64,000 bases of DNA from Chelatococcus reniformis (GTDB lineage: Bacteria; Pseudomonadota; Alphaproteobacteria; Rhizobiales; Beijerinckiaceae). Shown piece after piece: positions 1-9,507 of the stretch. The stretch is taken from assembly GCF_014640075.1 (NCBI RefSeq), contig NZ_BMGG01000005.1:147551-211550 (forward strand). The letters run 5' to 3'. Position 1 is the stretch's first letter; each line of letters opens with the position of its first letter. The notes beneath the pieces were generated by a model. The model worked only from the letters and a program-made list of their open reading frames with translations, was not told the origin of the DNA and made no database searches. The translations under genes were made by a program, and so were the position numbers.

Positions 1-519
1 ATCGACGGCCCGATTGGCCGCGACAGCGCGGTCGAGGGTGGCATCGGCGGCGGTGCCCGCATGGGCCTCTACAAGCTCGATGGCTATGTCGATCCGAACA
101 GCGGCGACATCAAGCTGACGACGTCTTGGTCGGTGGCTGCGGCCTTCCTGCACTACTGGGCGCCGCAATGGCGGTCGGGCTTCGTCTTCACCTACGGTCA
201 GCTCGACTATCCGGGCGCGGCTCGGACAGCCGGCCCCCTGGGCAACCTTTACGCCAACTCGGCCGGCATCGTGACGGCTGGCTCGGCGACGGCAGGGGCG
301 ACGAACTCCGCCTTCAAGAGCTTCAACGAGATCGTCACCATGGCCAACCTGGTCTGGTCGCCGGTTAAGGACCTCGATATTGGTGTGGAAGTTCTCTACG
401 AGCGCATCGACCCGAAGGGCCGCGTGATCGACAACAACAAGTACGGCACGTTGACCGGCAAGACCGTCAGCTTCGACGACAACTGGCTGACGCGCTTCCG
501 TATCGACCGCACCTTCTAA
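1..519 (+). CDS. Outer-membrane porin, C-terminal part (5' end outside window)
   Basis: The reading frame is open from base 1 and ends at 519, so only about the last 172 residues are present. The sequence alternates polar and hydrophobic/aromatic residues as in beta strands (for example WSVAAAFLHYWAPQWRSGFVF and IVTMANLVWSPVKDLDIGVEV), and the chain ends in phenylalanine (RIDRTF), the usual C-terminal signature of outer-membrane barrels recognised by the Bam complex. The composition and the VWSPVKDLDIGVEVLYERID stretch resemble the abundant general-diffusion porins of Hyphomicrobiales. The role would be passive uptake of small hydrophilic solutes. A strong intrinsic terminator follows 30 bases after the stop, consistent with a highly expressed monocistronic gene. 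Start and signal peptide cannot be seen. Confidence 0.85.
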   Translation: MDGPIGRDSAVEGGIGGGARMGLYKLDGYVDPNSGDIKLTTSWSVAAAFLHYWAPQWRSGFVFTYGQLDYPGAARTAGPLGNLYANSAGIVTAGSATAGATNSAFKSFNEIVTMANLVWSPVKDLDIGVEVLYERIDPKGRVIDNNKYGTLTGKTVSFDDNWLTRFRIDRTF

Positions 520-549
520 GCGCCAGCACGCCTGACGCAACGATCAAGA

Positions 550-577
550 AGCCCCGGCCGAAAGGCCGGGGCTTTTT
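550..577 (+). terminator. Rho-independent terminator after the porin
   Basis: A perfect 10-bp GC-rich stem (agccccggcc / ggccggggct) with a GAAA tetraloop runs straight into a run of five T. It sits 30 bases downstream of the porin stop codon and is the clearest intrinsic terminator in the window. Confidence 0.92.
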
Positions 578-829
578 CCTTGTCCGCCGCAGGAGGCGGT
601 GCCTCAAGCATGTCGCCATCGGACCATCCAATGGCGAAATCCTCATAGAACTTTTAATACGGAGCGCTCGTCAATCCAGGGCAGCGCCATCGACCCGATG
701 ACCTCGGAGGCGTTCGAAACCTTCGCCAAGCCAGTGTCGTGGCTATGCTTTTCGGCACGGCTGCCGGCGCCGTTTCGGTTTGACCCTGCACCGCAGCACC
801 TGTAGGTCTCTTGCCGCGCGAGGTGCACC
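578..829. other. Intergenic region between the two porins
   Basis: Together with the terminator this makes a gap of about 310 bases. The short open frames on both strands have no ribosome-binding site or recognisable content. I see no convincing promoter box or hairpin apart from the terminator. The oprB promoter must lie here. Confidence 0.5.
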
Positions 830-2227
830 ATGCGGTTCACGACCACGGTAATGCTGGCCGGACTGTGCGCCTGTGCCGTGCAGCCGGCCAAGGCGCAGGC
901 CGCAGCTCAACCAGCCGCCGAGAGGCCCGTGGGCTACCCGCAGGATCCGCCGTCGGTCGGCCCGGCCCTGGGCGCCTGGGGTGACATCGGCGGCTCGCGG
1001 ACCTGGTTGTGGGGCCGCGGCATCAACTACAACCTGTCCTATATCGGCGACTTTCTCGGCAACCCGACCGGCGGCATCCGGCAGGGCGGCGCCTACGACG
1101 GCAGTATCCAGTTCTCCCTGGATGCGGACCTCGCGAAGCTCGCCGGGTGGAGCGGCGCCACCCTCCGCGCCAGTGCCTTCAACATCCAGGGCAAAGGGCT
1201 CACCAGCAACGTCGGCAGCCTGATGACGATCACGAACGCCGAGGCGACGCCGACCTGGCGCCTGTTCGAGTTCTGGGTGGAGCAGTCGTTTCTCGATCAG
1301 AAGATGTCGCTGCGGGTGGGCCAGCTCGCCATCGATTCGGTGTTCTGGGTCAGCCAGAATGCCGGCTTGTTCATCAGCGGCACGTTCGGCTGGCCGACGA
1401 TCAACGGCATCGACATGCCGGCGGGTGCCCCTGCCTACCCGCTGGCGGGCCCGGCGGCGCTTTGGCGCTGGACCGCTTCGGACAATCTCACCGTGAGTGC
1501 CGGTATCTACACGGGCGATCCGGCGGGCAACTCCTGCCTCCAGGACAACCCGCAGAATTGCAACCGCTATGGCATGCCACGTTTCGCCGGCACATTGGCC
1601 ATCGCGGAGGCGACCTACAGCTATGGGGACGCCAAGGACCTCGCGAGCTTGCCGGGAACCATCAAGCTGGGGGCCTGGTACAACTCCAATCGTTTCGACA
1701 ACCTGCGGATCGCAGCGGACGGCCTGCCGCTTGCGGACCCCGCGAGCGACGGCATTGCACGCCGCAATCGCGGGGACTGGGGCGTCTATGGCGTCCTTGA
1801 CCAGACGGTCTACCGGCTACCGGGGTCCGAGAGTGGCGGCGTCGGCATCTTCATGCGGGGCGGGGTGTCGCCTGGCAGCCACAATCTCATCAACTTCTAT
1901 GTGGACGCGGGCGTGAGCCTCAACGGCCTCATCGCTTCCCGCCCGAACGATACCTTCGGCGTGGCCGTCGCCTACGCCGGCATTTCGCCGGACGCCCAGC
2001 TAGCCGATCGCGACACGTTCTATTTCACCGGCACATACACGCCGACGCGTCGCTACGAGGCACTTATCGAGGCGACCTATCAGGCTCAAATTGCGCCGGG
2101 ATGGACGATTCAGCCCGACATCCAATACGTGATCAATCCGGGCGGACGGACCCTCAATCCCTACGATCCGGCGCAACTGATCAAGAATGCCCTGATCGTC
2201 GGCGTGCGGACCAGTATCCGGTACTGA
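830..2227 (+). CDS. oprB: OprB-type carbohydrate-selective porin
   Basis: A 465-residue outer-membrane protein. It begins with a typical Sec signal peptide (MRFTTTVMLAGLCACAVQPAKA, cleavage about residue 22-23), followed by a short Ala/Pro-rich stretch and a long series of amphipathic strands rich in Trp, Tyr and Gly, ending in an aromatic residue (VRTSIRY). Segments such as FEFWVEQSFLDQKMSLRVG and GIYTGDPAGN match the OprB family as I know it, including the habit of ending near NPGG....NALIVGVRTSI. OprB porins let sugars and related solutes cross the outer membrane. A purine-rich GAGGTG lies 5-10 bases before the ATG. No sugar catabolic genes adjoin it, so the real substrate is unknown. Confidence 0.85.
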   Translation: MRFTTTVMLAGLCACAVQPAKAQAAAQPAAERPVGYPQDPPSVGPALGAWGDIGGSRTWLWGRGINYNLSYIGDFLGNPTGGIRQGGAYDGSIQFSLDADLAKLAGWSGATLRASAFNIQGKGLTSNVGSLMTITNAEATPTWRLFEFWVEQSFLDQKMSLRVGQLAIDSVFWVSQNAGLFISGTFGWPTINGIDMPAGAPAYPLAGPAALWRWTASDNLTVSAGIYTGDPAGNSCLQDNPQNCNRYGMPRFAGTLAIAEATYSYGDAKDLASLPGTIKLGAWYNSNRFDNLRIAADGLPLADPASDGIARRNRGDWGVYGVLDQTVYRLPGSESGGVGIFMRGGVSPGSHNLINFYVDAGVSLNGLIASRPNDTFGVAVAYAGISPDAQLADRDTFYFTGTYTPTRRYEALIEATYQAQIAPGWTIQPDIQYVINPGGRTLNPYDPAQLIKNALIVGVRTSIRY

Positions 2228-2314
2228 CCGCGGCCCTGACGCGTCGAACAGGGAGTATGTTCCACCTGATCCGTGATGGCGCCCCGCCGGGCGCGCTTGC
2301 CTTCGCCGCGCCCG

Positions 2315-4639
2315 TCAGGGGTTGGAGGCGGTCTCGGTGGTGGCCTTCACCTGGCGCGCCGAATCGGTGTGCTCTTGGCCACGCGCGCCGCGCTGGAGAT
2401 CCTCCGAGATCAGCGTGGAGGTTTTTACGCCGAGGCGATGACGGTAGACCTGCAGGTTCTCCATGACACGCTGCACATAGTTGCGCGTCTCGCTGAAGGG
2501 GATCAGTTCGACCCAGTCCACCGGATCGATCTGTCCGAGGCGGGGGTCGCCGTAGGCCTTGATCCACTTGCGCACGTTGCCGCCGCCCGCGTTATAGGCG
2601 GCAAACGCCATGATGTAGGAGCCGCGCCATTCCTCCAGGAGTTCGCGCAGGTGGCGAGCGCCGATCTTGGCGTTGTAGGCCGGATCGGCGGTGAGGCGCG
2701 CGACATCGAAGGGGATGCCGACACGCGTCGCCGTATTCTTGGCGGTGGCCGGCATGAGCTGCATCAGCCCGCGTGCGCCCGCATGGGACATGACGCCCGG
2801 ATCGAACACGCTCTCCTGGCGGGCGATCGCGTAGACCATCGGCTTTTCCACCGGCTCGCCGACGACCTCGTAGTCGGGCAGCCCGATCAGCGGAAAGGCT
2901 GCCAGATCGAGCGGATAGCCGCGCTGCATGGCAGCCTTGCCGATGAGCACCATGGCGCGCGCATCGCCGAATCCAGCCGCAATGGCGGCGACCGCATCGA
3001 GCTGCTCGGGGTCGGTCAGCGTCTGCGCCAGCCCCGTGGACAGCGGCGTCGCGAGGTCCTTGGCGCCCGCCTCATAGAGCAGCCGCAGGCCGCGCAGTGG
3101 CTCGAGCTTGTCAGCCGGATCTGGGCCGCGCCGGGGAATTGTGCGCAGCGGCAGGTCATCGAGGCCGATCTTCACGCGTGCGATCTGGCCGTAGTAGGTG
3201 GTGGTGTAGCCGGCCGCCTTCTCGTAGTTCGCGCGCGCCTTGGCCTTGTCGCCGAGCGCCTCGGCGGCGCGCCCTTCCCAGTAGGCGATGCGCGCGACCG
3301 ACACGGGGGTCTCGGCCTTGTCGACTGCGGCAGCGAAGCGCTCGGCCGCGAGTTTGGGATCGTTGAGGAAACGAAGCGCGATCCAGCCGGCATGGAACTC
3401 GGCCTCGATGGCGTGCCGGTCGCTCTCGGCGCCGTGGCCGGCGACCACATCGTAGGCGGCTTTGGCCTCGCCATTGTCGAGCAGCTTGCGCGCCAAGATA
3501 CGGCGTTCGGCCCACCACTCGTCCCCGTCGACCAGCACCGCCGGATCGCGGCTGACGGAGGCGTGAATCTTGGCAGCCTCTGCGAACTTGTCGGCCTTGC
3601 GCAGCACATGGGCCAGCGAGAAGCTGTAGGAGCTGTCGTTGCGCAGCGCCGCCGGCACCGCGTCCAGGGCGGCCTGCACCTTGCCGCTGCGTCCGACCAC
3701 GGCGATGCGCGCCTTGGCGAGCTTCACGTAGTCCTCGCCCGCGTAGCCGGCCGCGCGCAGGGCCGGTTGCCACTGCTCCTTGAACAGGAAGTATTCCATC
3801 CGGTTGCGGTGCTCGGCCTTGCTCAGCACCGCCGGGTAGGAGGCCATCAGGGCCTTTTCGGTCTCTTGCGACAGGGTGTCTTCGCGCCAGACGGCACGGA
3901 TCAACTCGCTGGCATCCGCCTCGCGGCCCTGCGATCGAAGCGTGTTGGCGAGCGCCATGCGCCCTTGGGCGCTCACCGGCCGGCGCGTCGCGAAGAACGC
4001 CAGCACTGTCGCGGTCGACCGCTTTTCGTAATACAGCGCCTCCTCTGCCCGCCGTTGGATCAGGCTGGCGCCCGGCCAATCCGCATGCGCAGTGAGAAAG
4101 GCGACCAGCCGGTCCAGGCCGACACCGCGGCCATTGGTGCGGATCGCGACCCACTCGAGCAGCGATCGCGCCGCCCGATCGGCGAGTGCCGCCTTGGCGG
4201 CATCGCCGGCGGGAACGTCTCCGCGGCGATAGCTGTCGATAGCCCCCTTGAGCACGGCGATATCGACGCCGGCCGGCGGTGGCGGCGTATCCAGGGGCCG
4301 ATCCGCCGGCAAGGGCTCCGCTGCCGGCGGCAGCGGAACGAGCGGCTGTGTCTCCGCGGCCAGCCCGTGCATGGAACCCGCGGGGGTGCCAGTGGGTTTG
4401 GCACGGGTAGGAGCCGCCGCTTCGGACGGTGGCTTGCTGAGCGGCGTGCGCGTTACCGGCGCAATCGCCGTGCGCCATGGCTTGCGCTCGGTGCGGTCCA
4501 CGATGCCCACTCCGGCGAGCAGGACGACGCTGGCGACGGCGACGGCGCCGCCGACCCTGGCCCATCGGGGCAGGCGCGCGCGGCCAGACCGGCTCGCCTT
4601 CGCCTTCCTGCCCTTCACCTTTTTCCCGCGCTCGGCCAA
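2315..4639 (-). CDS. slt: Soluble lytic murein transglycosylase (SLT family), membrane-anchored
   Basis: A 774-residue cell-wall hydrolase that cleaves glycan strands to 1,6-anhydromuramyl ends. A basic N terminus is followed by one hydrophobic segment (ARVGGAVAVASVVLLAGVGI, about residues 27-46), then a Pro/Ala-rich linker to about 140, and a long alpha-helical superhelix of TPR-like repeats (about 150-560). The C-terminal SLT domain (about 600-745) has the diagnostic IARQESVFDP motif with catalytic Glu609, GARGLMQLMPATA, and AAYNAGGGNV. Its length and order match Slt70-like proteins, although those of gammaproteobacteria are shorter (about 640). It is divergent from dapA, 293 bases away, an arrangement common in this order. 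It converges on oprB. Confidence 0.93.
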   Translation of the reverse strand: MAERGKKVKGRKAKASRSGRARLPRWARVGGAVAVASVVLLAGVGIVDRTERKPWRTAIAPVTRTPLSKPPSEAAAPTRAKPTGTPAGSMHGLAAETQPLVPLPPAAEPLPADRPLDTPPPPAGVDIAVLKGAIDSYRRGDVPAGDAAKAALADRAARSLLEWVAIRTNGRGVGLDRLVAFLTAHADWPGASLIQRRAEEALYYEKRSTATVLAFFATRRPVSAQGRMALANTLRSQGREADASELIRAVWREDTLSQETEKALMASYPAVLSKAEHRNRMEYFLFKEQWQPALRAAGYAGEDYVKLAKARIAVVGRSGKVQAALDAVPAALRNDSSYSFSLAHVLRKADKFAEAAKIHASVSRDPAVLVDGDEWWAERRILARKLLDNGEAKAAYDVVAGHGAESDRHAIEAEFHAGWIALRFLNDPKLAAERFAAAVDKAETPVSVARIAYWEGRAAEALGDKAKARANYEKAAGYTTTYYGQIARVKIGLDDLPLRTIPRRGPDPADKLEPLRGLRLLYEAGAKDLATPLSTGLAQTLTDPEQLDAVAAIAAGFGDARAMVLIGKAAMQRGYPLDLAAFPLIGLPDYEVVGEPVEKPMVYAIARQESVFDPGVMSHAGARGLMQLMPATAKNTATRVGIPFDVARLTADPAYNAKIGARHLRELLEEWRGSYIMAFAAYNAGGGNVRKWIKAYGDPRLGQIDPVDWVELIPFSETRNYVQRVMENLQVYRHRLGVKTSTLISEDLQRGARGQEHTDSARQVKATTETASNP

Positions 4640-4932
4640 GCAATCCCTTTCACGGATCGTGAGGAGCCGCTATGTGACGGATCGGGATGGTAGTGCCCAT
4701 GCCCCGTGCCCCCGCTGCAGATGGCAAAAAGTTGAGGCGAGAATAAGCCTGCTATGTCGAGCCGCGGCGGCACCGACCGAAAGCCTTAAGGCTGCTTCGC
4801 CAAGCTCGGCGAGAAAGCGGCCGCCGCGCTGGCGAAGCCCGGGCCTAGCCACTAATATCCGCGCATCGTTACTTTTCTCATATCGGGCACGCGCGCTCAG
4901 CGGCCTTGCCCCGTGGAATGCCGAGGACCGTG

Positions 4933-5826
4933 ATGGCCAAGCACCGCCTGTTCAAGGGTTCGATCACCGCGCTCGTGACCCCGTTCAAGGGCGAGAAGGT
5001 GGACGAGGAGGCGTTCCGCGCGCATGTCGACTGGCAGATCGAGAACGGCACGCACGGTCTGGTCCCCGTCGGCACGACCGGCGAAAGCCCGACCTTGTCG
5101 CACGACGAGCATCGTCAGGTCGTCGAATGGTGCGTCGAAGAAGCGAAGGGCCGGGTGCCGGTGATTGCAGGCGCGGGATCCAACAACACCCATGAAGCGG
5201 TCGAGCTGGCGCGCCACGCGGAACGGGCCGGGGCGGACGCCGTTCTCGTCGTCACGCCCTACTACAACAAGCCCAACCAGGAAGGGCTCTACCAGCACTT
5301 CAAGGCGATCAACGACGCGATCGGCGTTCCGATCATCATCTACAACATTCCGCCCCGGTCGGTGATCGACATGAGCGTCGACACCATGAAGCGGCTCTAC
5401 GAGCTGGCCAATATCACCGGCGTCAAGGATGCGACCGCCAACATTGCGCGCGTCAGCCAGCAGCGCCAGGCCATGGGGCCGGACTTCAACCAGCTCTCGG
5501 GCGAGGACGTCACGGCGCTGGGCTATATGGCGCATGGCGGCCACGGCTGCATTTCAGTCACCTCCAATGTGGCGCCGCGCGCTTGCAGCGAATTCCAGGA
5601 GGCTTGCATGGCGGGCCGTTTCGGAGAGGCGTTAGGCCTGCAGGATCGGCTGATGCCGCTGCATACCAATTTGTTCCTCGAGCCCAACCCGGCTCCGACC
5701 AAGTACGCCCTGTCGGTGCTCGGGCGGATGTCGGACGAGGCGCGGCTGCCGATGGTGCCGCTCACGGAGGCGAGCCGTTCCGCTGTCCGTTCCGCCATGA
5801 TCCACGCCGCCTTGATCAATCAGTGA
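4933..5826 (+). CDS. dapA: 4-hydroxy-tetrahydrodipicolinate synthase
   Basis: A 297-residue TIM-barrel aldolase that condenses pyruvate with aspartate semialdehyde, the first step specific to lysine and meso-diaminopimelate synthesis. Visible family signatures are [10 protein letters not shown] at the N terminus, [11 protein letters not shown], the VVTPYYNKP loop with Tyr110/111, IIYNIPPRS with Tyr137 (equivalent to the proton-relay Tyr133 of E. coli), and the Schiff-base lysine Lys165 in ITGVKDAT. I chose the ATG at 4933, preceded by CGAGGA, rather than the upstream start at 4906 because it gives the family length and puts the conserved KGS-TA start near residue 8. smpB follows after 6 bases, so the two are probably cotranscribed. 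Confidence 0.96.
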   Translation: MAKHRLFKGSITALVTPFKGEKVDEEAFRAHVDWQIENGTHGLVPVGTTGESPTLSHDEHRQVVEWCVEEAKGRVPVIAGAGSNNTHEAVELARHAERAGADAVLVVTPYYNKPNQEGLYQHFKAINDAIGVPIIIYNIPPRSVIDMSVDTMKRLYELANITGVKDATANIARVSQQRQAMGPDFNQLSGEDVTALGYMAHGGHGCISVTSNVAPRACSEFQEACMAGRFGEALGLQDRLMPLHTNLFLEPNPAPTKYALSVLGRMSDEARLPMVPLTEASRSAVRSAMIHAALINQ

Positions 5827-5832
5827 CGCGCA

Positions 5833-6303
5833 ATGAACGCACCTAAGGGCGGGCAAAAGGTCGTCGCGGACAATAGAAAGGCTCGCTTCAACTACGAGAT
5901 CGTCGATACTCTGGAGGCGGGCATCGCGCTTACCGGCACTGAAGTGAAGTCGTTGCGGAGCGGCAAGGCAACCATCGGCGACGCCTATGCCGGACCGTCC
6001 GGAGACGAGATCTTCCTGTTCAACGCCTACATCCCGGAGTATCTCCAGGCCAACCGCTTCAACCACGAGACTAAGCGTCCACGCCGGCTGCTGCTGCACA
6101 AGCGGCAGATCAACAAACTGATCGGGGCGACCCAGCGCGAGGGCTTCACGGTCGTCCCCTTGCGCATCTACTTCAACACCGATGGCCGGGCCAAGGTGGA
6201 ATTGGCGCTCGGTCGCGGCAAGAACCTCCACGACAAGCGCGAGACCGAGAAGAAGCGGACGTGGGATCGCGAGCGGTCGCGCCTGTTGCGGGACAAGGGA
6301 TGA
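5833..6303 (+). CDS. smpB: SsrA-binding protein (trans-translation)
   Basis: A 156-residue RNA-binding protein that partners tmRNA to rescue stalled ribosomes. The OB-fold core is clear: [37 protein letters not shown], the NPY/NHE-like turn at [16 protein letters not shown], and the basic C-terminal tail [18 protein letters not shown] that enters the decoding site as a helix. The tail continues as RSRLLRDKG. It lies 6 bases after dapA. No tmRNA gene was seen in this window. Confidence 0.97.
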   Translation: MNAPKGGQKVVADNRKARFNYEIVDTLEAGIALTGTEVKSLRSGKATIGDAYAGPSGDEIFLFNAYIPEYLQANRFNHETKRPRRLLLHKRQINKLIGATQREGFTVVPLRIYFNTDGRAKVELALGRGKNLHDKRETEKKRTWDRERSRLLRDKG

Positions 6304-6760
6304 GAGCGTCGCGGCGCGGGTGAGGCGCCCACGGCGCCGGCCGCCCGAGCCGGTGCAGGACAGAGCCTGGTCTCGCCGTCCCGCTCGCAAGTCCGACGCG
6401 GTTCCCTGAAAGCCCCGCTGTCAGCGAGGCCGCGTTTGGGCGCCGGCGGCGCATCCAATACGCGCGCGAGGCAGCGTGGCCGGTGCCACGCCATTGCCGC
6501 TCGGCCGGCAACCTGGGCGATGCGTATTCCTGCCCTTCGACCATCACGGTATAGTAGCGGTCCCGACGGGGTCATCGTCATCGAGCCGGGCCGGCCCGGA
6601 AGCGCCAGAACAGGCGTCCGGCCGCCCCTCGATGCCATGCCGCGGTGCTCGAAGCGCTCCAGGGTGCGACCTGGTGTTTCGGCGTGATGGGGATCTACCC
6701 ACGGCAGCGCAGCGACGCTGCCGGGCCACAACAAATATCGATGAATGGGAAGGAAAAGCC
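6304..6760. other. Long intergenic region upstream of the monooxygenase-hydrolase gene
   Basis: 457 bases with no open frame I can support on either strand. A weak CGCTG-TCA-CAGCG-like hairpin near 6416-6426 lacks a T run. The region must hold the promoter of the large downstream gene, but I cannot point to its boxes with confidence. It separates smpB from the NYN gene, which are closer neighbours in relatives, so this marks the left edge of an apparent insertion. Confidence 0.5.
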
Positions 6761-9463
6761 ATGGCGAACGCAGCGGGCGCAAGCAGCATACAGCAGGTGG
6801 ACGTGGCGGTGGTGGGGGCTGGCTTCGCCGGCCTCTATCTGCTGTATCGCCTTCGCCGAGCGGGGTTCTCCGCCGTTGCGCTGGAGGCGGCCGATGACGT
6901 GGGCGGGACCTGGTATTGGAACCGATATCCCGGTGCGCGCTGCGATATCGCGACCACCGACTACAGCTATTCCTTCGATCCCGAGCTGGAAGCGGCATGG
7001 GAGTGGTCGGAGAAATACGCCACGCAGCCTGAGATTCTGGCCTATCTGGGCTTCGTTGCCGAGCGCTACGACCTGCGGCGCGACATCCGCTTCTCGACCC
7101 CGGTGACGGCGGCACGCTGGGACGAGGGCGAGGAGCGGTGGCACCTGTCGACCGGCAACGGCGACCCGGTGTCGTGCCGGTTCTACGTCATGGCGACAGG
7201 CTGCCTGTCGGCGCCCAAGCCGCCCGAGATCGCGGGCAGCGAGGTCTTCCGCGGCGACGTCTATGTCACCGGTCGATGGCCGCGTGAGGGCGCGGCGCTG
7301 CAGGGACGGCGCGTGGCCGTGATCGGCACGGGCTCGTCGGCGATTCAGGCGATTCCGCTGATCGCCGAGCAGGCGGCGCACCTGACCGTGTTCCAGCGGA
7401 CACCGAACTTCGCGTTGCCCGCTCACAATGGCCCGCCGTTGCCTGAGCGCGCGGCTCGGCTCGCGGCCGATCGGGCCGGCTTCCGCGAGGAAGCGCGCTG
7501 GTCGATGGGGGGCGTGCCACTGCCGCCGGCCACGGAGTTCAGCTGGCAGTTGACCGATGGCGAGCGGCGCGAGCGCTTCGAGAAGGCATGGGCCGCCGGC
7601 GACCTCATCGTCGCGCTCACCCAATTGTGGGCCGACGCCGGCGTCGATGCCGACGGCAACGCGCTGGTGGCCGAGCTGATCCGCGAGAAGATCCGGACGG
7701 TCGTCAAGGATCCGGCGACTGCCGAGGCGCTGTGTCCGTACGACCACCCCTTCGGCGCCAAGCGGCCCTGCCTCGATACCGGCTACTACGCGACCTACAA
7801 CCGACCGAACGTCGACCTGGTCGACCTGCGGCGCGACCCGATCAAGGCCATTACCGCGTCCGGCGTCGAGACCGCCAACGGCTCCTACGACGTGGACGTG
7901 ATCGTGTTCGCGACCGGCTTCGACGCCATGACGGGCGCCGTGCTCGCGCTCCATCCGATCGCCGGCCGCGGCGGCATCGCGCTGTCCGACGCCTGGGCCG
8001 GCGGGCCGCAAACCTATCTCGGCTTGACTGTCGCCGGGTTCCCGAACCTGTTCCTCGTCACCGGCCCCGGCAGCCCGTCGGTGCTGTCGAACATGGCCGT
8101 TTCGATCGAGCAGCACGTCGACTGGATCGTCGACCGTCTCGTCGCACTGAGGGAGGCCGGCTTCGCGACCATCGAGGCGACGCAGACCGCCCAGGCGGGT
8201 TGGATGCGCCATCTTCAGGACTGCTCGGCGATGACGCTGCATCGGTTGGCTAATACCTGGTACACGGGGGCCAACGTGCCCGGCAAGCCGCGTGGGGTGA
8301 TGCCCTATACCGGCGGCGTCGGCCCGTATCGCAGCATCTGCAACGAGGTCGCCGGCCGCGATATGCTCGGCTTCCGCTTGTCGGGCCCTGGCGTTGCGCC
8401 GCAATGCAATGATGGTGAGGTGGTTCGCCTGCAGCCGGATGTGCGCCTGGTGCTGCAAGCCCTCACCGACATGAACCTGCCGCCGATCGAATCGATGGGC
8501 GCCGAAGGGGCTCGCAACTTCGTGGCCGAGTTCAACGCTGCCCGTCCCGCCGGCCGGCCGGTGGGCGAGGTGGTCGATGGCACGCTGCCGACGGCGGGCG
8601 GGTCGCTTGCCTACCGCCTGTACCGGCCCGCCACGCCTGGACCGCATGCGCTCGTCGTCTACTACCATGGCGGCGGCTGGGTGCTCGGCGACCACGTGTC
8701 CGATGATCCCTTCTGCCGCGACCTGTGCCGGCGCAGCGACATGATCATCGTCAGCGTCGACTATCGCCACGCTCCCGAGCACCGTTTCCCGACCGCGGCC
8801 GAAGACGGATACGCAGCCTTGCGCTGGGTCGCGGGTCACGCCGCCGAGCTCGGCGGCGGGGCAGGGCCTGTGTCGGTCGCCGGCTGGAGTGCCGGCGGCA
8901 ACATCGCCGCCGTCGCCAGCCAGCTGGCGCGGGATCGCGGCGGTCCGCAGGTCGCCGGGCAACTGTTGATCTGTCCGGTCACCGACGGCAGTCGCGAGCT
9001 TGCCTCCTACCGCGACAACGGCGAGGGCTACTTCCTCACGCGACCGCTGATGCACTGGTTCTGGGATCAGTATTGCGATCGCGCCGAGCGCAACGATCCC
9101 CGGGCGTCGCCGTTGCTCGGCGATCTCGCGGGACTGCCACCGGCATTCGTTGTCACCTGCGAGTTCGATCCCTTGCGCGATGAAGGCGTCGCCTACGCCG
9201 AGGCCCTGGCGGCCGCCGGCGTGCCTGTCACGCAGTTGCAGGCCCGTGGCCACTTCCACTCGTCGTTCACCATGGTCGACGTGGCCATTACCAGCGTGGC
9301 CGGGCGTGCCGAGATGGCGCAGGCGTTGCGCGGCTTCGCGGGGCTGCCGGCCGATTCGGGGCCGCCGCCGCGCGGTCCCCGGCCGGACGACGGCACGTGG
9401 TCGGCGCACGTGCCCATGACCGGCGGTGCGCAGCCTGCGTCCGCCGCGGACCGCGCGGCATAA
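6761..9463 (+). CDS. Flavin-dependent (Baeyer-Villiger-like) monooxygenase fused to alpha/beta hydrolase
   Basis: A 900-residue single-chain, two-domain protein. Residues about 1-540 are a class B flavoprotein monooxygenase: FAD-binding GAGFAG from Gly19, the family signature [15 protein letters not shown] at 48-62, an NADPH-binding GTGSSA at 189, an ATG-type motif ([13 protein letters not shown]) and [11 protein letters not shown] as in cyclohexanone monooxygenases. Residues about 560-870 are a hormone-sensitive-lipase-type hydrolase: HGGG at His636, nucleophile Ser710 in GWSAGG, Asp803 in CEFDP and His833 in GHFHSSF. A chain joining ketone-to-ester oxidation and ester cleavage is an attractive inference. 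One oddity is the Baeyer-Villiger fingerprint FxGxxxHxxxWP, which reads [12 protein letters not shown] with Val169 in place of His. Start at 6761 is set by a good GGGAAGGA site. The natural substrate is unknown. Confidence 0.9.
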   Translation: MANAAGASSIQQVDVAVVGAGFAGLYLLYRLRRAGFSAVALEAADDVGGTWYWNRYPGARCDIATTDYSYSFDPELEAAWEWSEKYATQPEILAYLGFVAERYDLRRDIRFSTPVTAARWDEGEERWHLSTGNGDPVSCRFYVMATGCLSAPKPPEIAGSEVFRGDVYVTGRWPREGAALQGRRVAVIGTGSSAIQAIPLIAEQAAHLTVFQRTPNFALPAHNGPPLPERAARLAADRAGFREEARWSMGGVPLPPATEFSWQLTDGERRERFEKAWAAGDLIVALTQLWADAGVDADGNALVAELIREKIRTVVKDPATAEALCPYDHPFGAKRPCLDTGYYATYNRPNVDLVDLRRDPIKAITASGVETANGSYDVDVIVFATGFDAMTGAVLALHPIAGRGGIALSDAWAGGPQTYLGLTVAGFPNLFLVTGPGSPSVLSNMAVSIEQHVDWIVDRLVALREAGFATIEATQTAQAGWMRHLQDCSAMTLHRLANTWYTGANVPGKPRGVMPYTGGVGPYRSICNEVAGRDMLGFRLSGPGVAPQCNDGEVVRLQPDVRLVLQALTDMNLPPIESMGAEGARNFVAEFNAARPAGRPVGEVVDGTLPTAGGSLAYRLYRPATPGPHALVVYYHGGGWVLGDHVSDDPFCRDLCRRSDMIIVSVDYRHAPEHRFPTAAEDGYAALRWVAGHAAELGGGAGPVSVAGWSAGGNIAAVASQLARDRGGPQVAGQLLICPVTDGSRELASYRDNGEGYFLTRPLMHWFWDQYCDRAERNDPRASPLLGDLAGLPPAFVVTCEFDPLRDEGVAYAEALAAAGVPVTQLQARGHFHSSFTMVDVAITSVAGRAEMAQALRGFAGLPADSGPPPRGPRPDDGTWSAHVPMTGGAQPASAADRAA

Positions 9464-9472
9464 GGTGCCCGC

Positions 9473-9507
9473 GAGGCAGGCCGGCGCGCTGTGCCCCGGC
9501 CTGCCTC
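9473..9507. terminator. Terminator-like hairpin between convergent genes
   Basis: A perfect 12-bp inverted repeat (gaggcaggccgg / ccggcctgcctc) with an 11-base loop lies between the stop of the monooxygenase-hydrolase and the stop of the leftward NYN gene, overlapping the latter stop codon. There is no T run on either side, so intrinsic termination is plausible but not certain. Confidence 0.5.

Noticed and set aside
2279-2294. GCGCCC/GGGCGC hairpin between oprB and slt as a terminator
   Set aside because: Only six base pairs and no T run on either strand; such matches are frequent by chance at this GC content.
2273-4693. 806-codon open frame on the plus strand across slt
   Set aside because: Shadow of the opposite-strand lytic transglycosylase, produced by high third-position GC. 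Its translation is rich in Arg, Gly and His with no domain, whereas the minus strand shows the SLT motifs.
6695-9409. 904-codon open frame antisense to the monooxygenase-hydrolase
   Set aside because: Composition typical of an antisense shadow and no recognisable motif. The plus strand has complete catalytic motifs in two domains.
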